From NCBI GenBank assembly GCA_965365655.1, contig CBDUCN010000202.1, positions 1 through 9,797 on the forward strand: DNA of 9,797 bases, read 5' to 3'. The notes beneath the pieces were generated by a model that was given only the letters and a program-made list of their open reading frames with translations, made no database searches and was not told the origin of the DNA. This document shows, piece by piece, positions 1-5,056 of this stretch. A program made the translations under genes and the position numbers. This DNA comes from JBFHNV01 sp965365655 (GTDB taxonomy: Bacteria; Pseudomonadota; Gammaproteobacteria; HK1). Within the stretch, counting starts at the first letter, position 1; the number at the start of each line of letters is the position of its first letter.

Positions 1-2
1 GC

Positions 3-53
3 CCCGCCGGCACCTGGGGCGCGCGGCGCATGCCGGTGCGGCTGTCGGCCTGA
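3..53 (+). CDS. C-terminal tail of an unidentified plus-strand gene (partial)
   Basis: Reading from base 3 gives 16 codons (PAGTWGARRMPVRLSA) followed by TGA at 51-53. All 16 codons end in G or C, the signature of genuine genes in this window, whereas the other two plus frames over the same bases do not show it. It would be the end of a gene entering from the left and converging on arsJ. The stem-loop repeat at 143-212 lies between the two stops, which fits a convergent gene pair. The peptide is too short to assign to a family, and a chance reading frame is possible in DNA this GC-rich. Confidence 0.35.
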   Translation, partial: PAGTWGARRMPVRLSA

Positions 54-358
54 GGGCGCTGCGAACGCCGCACTTCTTCAACCGCGCCGGGCATTCGTGA
101 TCGGTCAGCGGGGTCCCGGGGGGTGGCCGGCCCGGCACGGGCCGCGGGGACACGCTGTGAATACATCCCTGTAAGCTCGCCGGCCGCATCCCTGCGGCCG
201 ACGGTCCCCGCGACCCGCACCGGACCGGTCTATCCGAACACCAATGCCGCGCCGGGCGGGTGGCTCGCCGAGGCGCCGGAACACGCGGAAATCGCGCCCT
301 GCGCGGCGTAGAGGCGCATGGGTCCGGCTACGTGCGGGTACGCGGCGCGGGACCGCCG
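54..358. other. Convergent intergenic region without a supported gene
   Basis: About 305 bases between the putative plus-strand stop and the arsJ stop. It contains locally AT-richer DNA around 155-175 and the stem-loop repeat annotated separately. A further perfect stem, CGGCCCG-GCA-CGGGCCG, lies at 128-144 and shares its last two bases with the outer arm of that repeat. No T-run follows any of these stems, so a classical intrinsic terminator is not shown. An 85-codon minus-strand frame crosses the region (362 to 105), but it overlaps the arsJ end, is Arg/Gly-rich and looks like a GC shadow. Confidence 0.6.
143..212. repeat. Double stem-loop intergenic repeat with CATCCCTG cores
   Basis: Two perfect hairpins with the identical TCCC loop sit side by side: TACA-TCCC-TGTA at 162-173 and CGGCCGCA-TCCC-TGCGGCCG at 181-200. 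Both centre on the octamer CATCCCTG (164-171 and 187-194, 23 bases apart). The pair is enclosed by 9-base inverted arms, CGCGGGGAC (143-151) and GTCCCCGCG (204-212). The stems differ in sequence while the loops are identical, as expected of a structured, compensating element and not of chance GC pairing. From memory, such double hairpins with ATCCCTG/ATCCATG loops are dispersed in intergenic DNA of many Gammaproteobacteria; I cannot verify this here. Its place between convergent genes suggests transcript-end protection or bidirectional termination. Confidence 0.7.
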
Positions 359-1609
359 TCAAGCGCCGGCCGCGGGTCTATCCGTGCGCAGCGCGAAGGT
401 GAACGCCGCCGCCGCGAGCAGGAACGCGAACGCGACCAGCAGGCAGCCCGCGATCCCGTGCCACTGGTACGCGAGCCCCGACAGCAGCGTGCCCAGCAGC
501 CGCCCGGCGGCGTTCGCCATGTAGTAGAAGCCGACGTTGACGGTCACGCCGTCGTGCTCGGAGAACGCGAGAATGAGATACGAGTGCAGCGCCGAGTTCA
601 CCGCGAACACGACGCCGAACAGCGCGAGCCCGCCCACCAGCACCGGGCCGGCGGGCCAGCCCGCGGCGAGCGCAGCCGCGATTCCGAGCGGCACCAGCGC
701 GAGCCCCGCGACCCACGCGCCGGCGGCGCGCACCCCGGCGCGCGGCCCGTCGCCGCCGCGGCGCGTCACGCGCGGCGCGAGGGACTGCACGACCCCGTAG
801 CCGATCACCCACGAGGCCATGAACGCGCCCACCTGCTCGAAGCTCCAGCCGAGCGCGTCGTACAGGAACACCGGCACGCCGACCACGAACCACACGTCGC
901 GCGCGCCGAACAGGAACACGCGCGCCGACGACAGCAGGTTGATCTCGCGTGACTTCGAGAAGACGTCCCGCAAGCCCGTCCTGCGCTTCGACCGACCCAT
1001 CGCGCCGTCCACCGTGCCCAGCGAGAACAGCAGCACCACGCTCAAGCCAGCCGCCATCAGCCACAGCCCGTGGCGAAAGCCCAGCGTCGAGAGCAGCAGC
1101 CCGCCGAAGAAGAAGCCGATCCCCTTCACCGCGTTCTTCGAGCCGGTGAGCAGGGCGACCCAGCGGTACAGCGCGCCGTGCGCGTCGGCGGCCACCACCA
1201 GCTTCACCGCGCTCTTCGAGCTCATCTTGGTGAGGTCCTTCGCGACGCCGGACACGCCCTGAACCGCGACCACGTAGAGCACCGACATCGCCTGCGGCCA
1301 GCCCGGGTCCAGCGCGGACAGCGCGAGCAGCGCGGCGACCTGCGCCGCGAGCCCTGCGGTGAGGGTGAGCTTGAGCCCGAAGCGGCTCGCGACCCAGCCG
1401 CCGCCGGCGTTGGTGACGATGCCCATCAGCTCGTAGACCAGGAACAGCGTCGCGAGCTCGACCGGCGTGTAGCCCAGCGCATGGAAGTGCAGCAGAACCA
1501 GCATGCGCAACGCGCCGTCGGTCAGCATGAACAGCCAGTACGCGCCGGTCACCAGCGCGTAGTTGCGCACGTCCAGCGCCTGCGCCGGGCGCCCGGCGTG
1601 CGCGCTCAC
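359..1609 (-). CDS. arsJ: ArsJ, MFS exporter of 1-arseno-3-phosphoglycerate
   Basis: This is a 416-residue inner-membrane protein of the major facilitator superfamily with about twelve hydrophobic segments from residue 18 to 406. Recognisable ArsJ stretches are the first helices (YALVTGAYWLFMLTDGALRM, 17-36), the cytoplasmic-loop signature VSGVAKDLTKMSSKSAVK (119-136) and NVGFYYMANAAGRLLGTLLSG (358-378). By established work on the Pseudomonas pair, ArsJ exports the unstable 1-arseno-3-phosphoglycerate made by the GAPDH partner, which then breaks down outside to arsenate. The GTG start at 1609 is chosen because it overlaps the GAPDH stop by four bases (GTGA) and gives the usual family length. 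The same frame stays open upstream to 2164, but that part is antisense-type shadow over the GAPDH gene. Only the export substrate in this organism is inferred. Confidence 0.95.
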   Translation of the reverse strand: MSAHAGRPAQALDVRNYALVTGAYWLFMLTDGALRMLVLLHFHALGYTPVELATLFLVYELMGIVTNAGGGWVASRFGLKLTLTAGLAAQVAALLALSALDPGWPQAMSVLYVVAVQGVSGVAKDLTKMSSKSAVKLVVAADAHGALYRWVALLTGSKNAVKGIGFFFGGLLLSTLGFRHGLWLMAAGLSVVLLFSLGTVDGAMGRSKRRTGLRDVFSKSREINLLSSARVFLFGARDVWFVVGVPVFLYDALGWSFEQVGAFMASWVIGYGVVQSLAPRVTRRGGDGPRAGVRAAGAWVAGLALVPLGIAAALAAGWPAGPVLVGGLALFGVVFAVNSALHSYLILAFSEHDGVTVNVGFYYMANAAGRLLGTLLSGLAYQWHGIAGCLLVAFAFLLAAAAFTFALRTDRPAAGA

Positions 1610-2679
1610 GCCGCGAGGCTCCGCGCGACGAGCTCGGTGAGCTCGCGCAGGCGGCACGCGTAGCCCATCTCGTTGTCGTACCACGCGAGGACCTTCACCT
1701 GCGTCGCGCCGGTGACCCGCGTCGACGGCGCGTCCACGATGGACGAGCGCCGGTCGCCGCGGAAGTCGGTGGACACCAGCGGGCGCCGCTCCACGCCCAG
1801 GATGCCCGCGAGCGGGCCGGCCGCGGCGGCCTCGAGCAGCGCGTTCACCTCGTCCACCGTGGTCTCGCGGGCGACCTCGAACACGCAGTCGGTCAACGAC
1901 GCGTTGAGCAGCGGCACGCGCACCGCGACCCCGTCCAGGCGCCCCGCGAGCTCCGGGAAGATGAGCGCGATCGCGGTCGCGGAGCCGGTGCTCGTCGGCA
2001 CCAGGTTCAGCAGCGCCGAGCGCGCGCGGCGCAGATCCTTCATCGGCCGGTCGTGCACCGTCTGCGTGTTGGTGACGTCGTGGATGGTGGTGATCGCGCC
2101 GTGGCGGATGCCGATGGCCTCGTGCACCACCTTCACGACCGGCGCGAGGCAGTTGGTGGTGCACGACGCCGCGGTCACGATGTCGTGCGCGGCCGGGTCG
2201 TAGCGGTCGTGATTCACGCCCATCACCACGTTCAGCGCGTCCCCCTTCACCGGCGCCGACACGACCACCTTGCGAACGCCCTGCCGGAAGTACGGCGCGA
2301 GCGCGTCACGGGTCCGGAAACGGCCGCTGCACTCGACGACGACGTCCACGCCCAGCGCGCCCCAGTCCAGCTCGTCCGGCGATCCGGCCGCGGTGCAGCC
2401 GACGCGGCGGCCGGCGATCGCGATCGCGTCCGCGCCGTCGGCCGCGACCGGGACCGGCCAGCGGCCGTACACGCTGTCGAAGGCCAGCAGGTGGGCGACC
2501 GTCGCCGCGTCGCCGTTCGGCTCGTTGACGTGCACGACGTCGATCGCGCGGTCGCCCCACGCGCCGCCGGGCGCCGTCAGCGTCGCCGGCGCCGCCGGGT
2601 CGAAGGCCCACGCGTCGCGAAGCACGAGCCGGCCCATGCGGCCCATGCCGTTGATGCCGACGCGCACGGGATCAGCCAC
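1606..2679 (-). CDS. gap: ArsJ-associated glyceraldehyde-3-phosphate dehydrogenase
   Basis: A 357-residue type I GAPDH. The Rossmann fold begins with GINGMGRMGR (8-17). The catalytic motif ASCTTNC carries the nucleophile Cys173, and the partner histidine is probably His200 in TTIHDVTNTQ. PTSTGSA (228-234) is the phosphate-site region, and WYDNEMGY (333-340) replaces the usual WYDNEWGY. Glu53 sits where glycolytic GAPDHs usually have the Asp that contacts NAD ribose. In arsJ operons this paralogue uses arsenate in place of phosphate to form 1-arseno-3-phosphoglycerate for ArsJ to export. The coupling to arsJ, not the sequence alone, is what assigns this role. GTG at 2679 is preferred because it places the first beta strand a few residues in. 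The frame runs open to 2808, but the extra 43 residues are Arg-rich and not GAPDH-like. Confidence 0.94.
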   Translation of the reverse strand: MADPVRVGINGMGRMGRLVLRDAWAFDPAAPATLTAPGGAWGDRAIDVVHVNEPNGDAATVAHLLAFDSVYGRWPVPVAADGADAIAIAGRRVGCTAAGSPDELDWGALGVDVVVECSGRFRTRDALAPYFRQGVRKVVVSAPVKGDALNVVMGVNHDRYDPAAHDIVTAASCTTNCLAPVVKVVHEAIGIRHGAITTIHDVTNTQTVHDRPMKDLRRARSALLNLVPTSTGSATAIALIFPELAGRLDGVAVRVPLLNASLTDCVFEVARETTVDEVNALLEAAAAGPLAGILGVERRPLVSTDFRGDRRSSIVDAPSTRVTGATQVKVLAWYDNEMGYACRLRELTELVARSLAA

Positions 2680-3034
2680 CGGCGAGGCCCGGGGCAGCGG
2701 CCAGCCCGCCGCGCGGCGACGCCGCACGACCCGACCGGACAGGGCGTTGGAACCGGACGTCCCGTCGCATCTCGACTCGCGCCGCGGAAGACGCGGTCTC
2801 CCGCTCACTCGATGGATCGATCACTTGCGTGGCCAGTGCATGCCGGCACATCCGTCCGACGGGCGCAGGCCGTCGACGATCGAGTGCCTGCTGAAGCTCG
2901 ACGGCCTTGCCATCGTATGCGGTCTCCTCCGGCACCTCGTCCTGGTGGGGCAGCATCTCGCGGCCGAAGTGCGCGAGCACCCTGCGCTTCGGCGTCAGCT
3001 CGCCGCGGTGCACCCGGACGCCGGGCCGGCTCAT
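2672..3034 (-). CDS. Unrecognised reading frame upstream of the GAPDH gene, perhaps a decayed gene
   Basis: From ATG at 3034 the frame gives 120 residues (a TTG two codons earlier is an alternative start). The first 38 codons all end in G or C, as do the eight codons before the ATG. The early peptide is well mixed in composition (for example RGELTPKRRVLAHFGREM, residues 11-28). From about codon 39 the third-position bias drops to roughly 70 percent and the product becomes Arg/Ala-rich. This is what a gene with a truncated or frameshifted end would show. The stop at 2672-2674 overlaps the GAPDH GTG start by eight bases, so translational coupling is possible. I recognise no family. Alternatives are an intact small gene, a remnant, or a chance run. 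Confidence 0.35.
   Translation of the reverse strand: MSRPGVRVHRGELTPKRRVLAHFGREMLPHQDEVPEETAYDGKAVELQQALDRRRPAPVGRMCRHALATQVIDPSSERETASSAARVEMRRDVRFQRPVRSGRAASPRGGLAAAPGLAGG
2821..2913 (-). CDS. Candidate 30-residue small protein with strong Shine-Dalgarno
   Basis: ATG at 2913 begins a 30-codon frame ending in TGA at 2823-2821. It is preceded by GGAGGAG (2930-2924) with a ten-base spacer, the clearest ribosome-binding site seen in this window. 26 of its 30 codons end in G or C. It starts almost where the coding signal of the overlapping frame at 3034-2672 fades, so the two could instead be halves of one gene broken by a frameshift. The peptide is basic (four Arg, one Lys), has one Cys and no membrane segment. 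I do not recognise it. It could be a leader peptide or chance. Confidence 0.25.
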   Translation of the reverse strand: MARPSSFSRHSIVDGLRPSDGCAGMHWPRK

Positions 3035-3058
3035 GTGCAAGCGGATCGGCTTCGCGTA

Positions 3059-3087
3059 GCTATAGCACCCGGATGTGAACAGATCTG
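3059..3087 (-). promoter_or_regulatory. Possible extended -10 promoter with paired palindromes
   Basis: On the minus strand TGCTATAGC (3067-3059) matches an extended -10 element (TG-N-TATAGC). The upstream -35 position, 17 bases away, is CAGATC, a poor match to consensus. Both positions fall in perfect 8-base palindromes: GCTATAGC at 3059-3066 and CAGATCTG at 3080-3087. Their centres are 21 bases apart, two helical turns. This is one of the most AT-rich spots near the arsenate module and lies about 380 bases upstream of the GAPDH start. It could drive the unrecognised frame at 3034 and the arsenate genes. It does not resemble known ArsR sites, and the match may be chance. Confidence 0.25.
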
Positions 3088-3104
3088 CATCGCGTGCCCG
3101 GTCG

Positions 3105-4811
3105 TCAGCCGGCCCGCCGCCCGGGCGTCGCCGGTGCGCCCGCGGCCCGCGGCGGGTGCAGCGCCGGCAACGGCGAGGCCCGGCGCGGGCGCCCGCGCGG
3201 CGGCGCCGCGAGCCCGCGCTCGGCCGCCTGCCACAGCGCCGCGCCCGACCACGCGCCGTGCACGTCGCCGTACAGCGCCCGGTCGAGGCGCATCAGCTCG
3301 GCGGCCAGCGCGCGATCGGCGAGCCGCTCCGCGAGCGCCGCGAGCGTCGGCGGCGGCGCGTGCGGGAAGGCCAGCACCGCCCAGCCGAGCAGCGCGTCGC
3401 GCGCGCGTGCCGGGTCGTCGCTGACGCACGCGAGGCGCACGTCCGCGCGCAGCCGGCGCAGGTCCGCGCGGCCCGCGGCCGCGGTGTCGCGCGGCCGCCG
3501 CCGGTGCCAGGCGACGACGGTCAGCAGCCACAGCGCGGCGAGCACCGCGCTCGCGATCTGCCACGGGCGCGCCGGGTCGCCGGCCGCGACGGCGTGCGCA
3601 CCGGTGTCCGGAACGCCGGCGCCGGGCCGTCCGCCCGGCGGCGCGACGTGCAACGTGCGCGCGGGGAGCACGGCCTCGCGCGGCGCGTCCGCCGCCGTGT
3701 CCCACCACGCGACGCGCACCGCCGGCAGCTCCAGCGGCCCGCCGCGATCCGGCACCAGCGCGATGCGCTGCTCGTGGCGCCCGCGCACGGCGCGCCCGAC
3801 GACGCGCGTGCCGGCCTGCGGCCGATCCGGGTACGTGACCGCGCCGGCCACCGGCGCCAGGTCGAGGTCCGGAAGCTGCTCTCCGCCCAGGCCCACGGCC
3901 TCGACCACCAGGGTGCGGGTCACGGCCTCGCCGGCCGCGAGCGAGTCCGGATCCCGCGACCAGGTCTCGCGCAGGGTCACCGACTCCGCCGGCAGCCAGG
4001 CCGTGCCTGCGGCACCCGGCGGCGGCTCGCGCACGGTGACGGTGAGCGGGTCGCTGCGCACCAGCACCTGGCGGCCGCGGCCGAACAGCCGCCCGACCTC
4101 GGTGTCGGGCACCGCGCCGTCGTCCGCGACGCCGTCGAACGCGAGGCCCGGGATCGTCAGCGCCCCGGGACGCCTCGCGAACAGCGCGAAGCGCCGCTCG
4201 ATGACCCGGTAGGTGCGCCCGCCGCGGCTCAGCTCGCCGCCGGCGTCCTGACCCAGGCGCACCACCGTCGCGCCGTCCACGCGCGGCTCCTCCATCACGC
4301 CGCGGGTGAGGTCTACGGCGTGCAGCAGGCGCATCACCAGCGTCGCCTGCGCGCGCACGTACGGCGCGGCCGGCATCAGCTCCGCCTCGAGGATCAGCTC
4401 CGGCGGCCCGGGAGGCTCCCGCGGCGCGTCGCGCGGCGGCAGCACTGTGACGGTGCGCGGCCGGCTCTGCCACACGGAGACCCGGAACACGGGCACGGTG
4501 AGCTGCCCGCTGCGCCTCGGCTGCATCTCCACCAGCCAGCGCGTGATCGCGTTCATGCGCCCGTCCTGGAACTCGGTCTCGCGGCCCACCGAGCTGCCAA
4601 GCACCTCGAAGTCCGGCTCCAGCAGCGACAGGTCCGGTCCGGCGCTGCCCCAGCGCGTCGGGATCTCGAGCACCATGCGCACCCGATCGCCGAGGTGCAC
4701 GGTGTCGCGCTCCAGCAGCACCCGCATCTCGTCGGCGGCCGCCGGGCCGGCGGCGAGCCCCGCGGCCAGCGCCAGCGCAACGCATCCGGGACGCAGCGCC
4801 GCGCGCGGCAC
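3105..4811 (-). CDS. batD: BatD, membrane-anchored BatD/DUF-type oxygen-tolerance protein
   Basis: From GTG at 4811 the product has 568 residues, normal for BatD. A signal peptide occupies about 1-27 (hydrophobic VALALAAGLAAGPAAA, then DE). Beta-rich domains follow: RDTVHLGDRVRMVLEIP (35-51) is the typical opening strand pair, and a second repeat begins near ESVTLRETWSRDPDSLAAGE (276-295). One membrane helix lies at about 417-435, followed by Arg-rich residues and a cytoplasmic helical tail. The bulk should be periplasmic, working with BatA and BatB; its molecular role is not established. An in-frame GTG at 5060 overlaps the batB stop by four bases, like other junctions here, and would add 83 Ala/Arg-rich residues ahead of the signal peptide. 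I prefer 4811 because the signal peptide is then terminal and third-position GC is weaker upstream. The start remains uncertain. Confidence 0.87.
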   Translation of the reverse strand: MPRAALRPGCVALALAAGLAAGPAAADEMRVLLERDTVHLGDRVRMVLEIPTRWGSAGPDLSLLEPDFEVLGSSVGRETEFQDGRMNAITRWLVEMQPRRSGQLTVPVFRVSVWQSRPRTVTVLPPRDAPREPPGPPELILEAELMPAAPYVRAQATLVMRLLHAVDLTRGVMEEPRVDGATVVRLGQDAGGELSRGGRTYRVIERRFALFARRPGALTIPGLAFDGVADDGAVPDTEVGRLFGRGRQVLVRSDPLTVTVREPPPGAAGTAWLPAESVTLRETWSRDPDSLAAGEAVTRTLVVEAVGLGGEQLPDLDLAPVAGAVTYPDRPQAGTRVVGRAVRGRHEQRIALVPDRGGPLELPAVRVAWWDTAADAPREAVLPARTLHVAPPGGRPGAGVPDTGAHAVAAGDPARPWQIASAVLAALWLLTVVAWHRRRPRDTAAAGRADLRRLRADVRLACVSDDPARARDALLGWAVLAFPHAPPPTLAALAERLADRALAAELMRLDRALYGDVHGAWSGAALWQAAERGLAAPPRGRPRRASPLPALHPPRAAGAPATPGRRAG

Positions 4812-5056
4812 CGTGGCGGCGCGCAGGTCCGGCGTGCGCGCACGAGGAAACGCGGCGGACACCAGCCGCGTCAACGCGGCCGCAGGTCGCGCCAGCGCGA
4901 GCGCACGCCGCGCCGACAGCGCACGTCGACACGCCGCGACCGCGGCCCGCGCCAGCACGCCCGCACGCCGGGACACCGCGAGCGCACGCCGCGCGGGCGC
5001 CCGCGCGCACCGCAAGGCCGCGCAGGCAGGTCCCCGGGTCGCGCCGACGCGCCGCG
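4812..5056 (-). repeat. Ala/Arg-coding degenerate repeat stretch between batB and batD
   Basis: This stretch lies between the batB stop and the likely batD start. An 18-base direct repeat, CGCGAGCGCACGCCGCGC on the plus strand, occurs at 4896-4913 and 4977-4994, exactly 81 bases (27 codons) apart. In the batD frame the codons for Arg-Arg-Ala recur at codons 24, 31, 45 and 51 counted from GTG 5060. No acidic residue appears in the first 75 or so codons. About 13 of 83 codons end in A or T, against roughly 5 percent in the first part of mature BatD. Either batD carries a strange basic N-terminal extension, or this is a non-coding spacer made by tandem duplication. The ribosome would then reach batD at a separate start. 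Confidence 0.5.

Larger units (their letters stand above)
2680..3104. other. Spacer between the bat operon and the arsJ module
   Basis: About 425 bases separate the batD stop from the GAPDH start, the only large gap inside the minus-strand set. Its GC content is visibly lower than that of the flanking genes. It holds the unrecognised reading frames at 3034-2672 and 2913-2821 and two short palindromes near 3059-3087, described separately. I see no ArsR-like helix-turn-helix gene, no recognisable ArsR operator and no T-tailed hairpin after batD. It is the natural place for the batD transcript end and for the promoter of the arsenate pair. Confidence 0.6.

Noticed and set aside
105..362. 85-codon minus-strand frame after arsJ
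   Set aside because: It overlaps the arsJ stop and the stem-loop repeat, is Arg/Gly-rich, and has no coding bias or known motif.
1610..2164. Upstream extension of the arsJ frame through the GAPDH gene
   Set aside because: It overlaps the catalytic half of GAPDH in another frame. ArsJ similarity begins just after the GTG at 1609.
2707..2718. 12-base perfect palindrome CGCCGCGCGGCG as an operator near the GAPDH start
   Set aside because: It is made only of G and C in GC-rich DNA, where such palindromes are common, and does not resemble ArsR-type sites.
2839..3110. Plus-strand frame with a hydrophobic, protein-like stretch (LAIVCGLLRHLVLVGQHLAA)
   Set aside because: It is tempting because of its composition, but about a fifth of its codons end in A or T, while the opposite strand has 46 consecutive GC-ending codons over the same bases.
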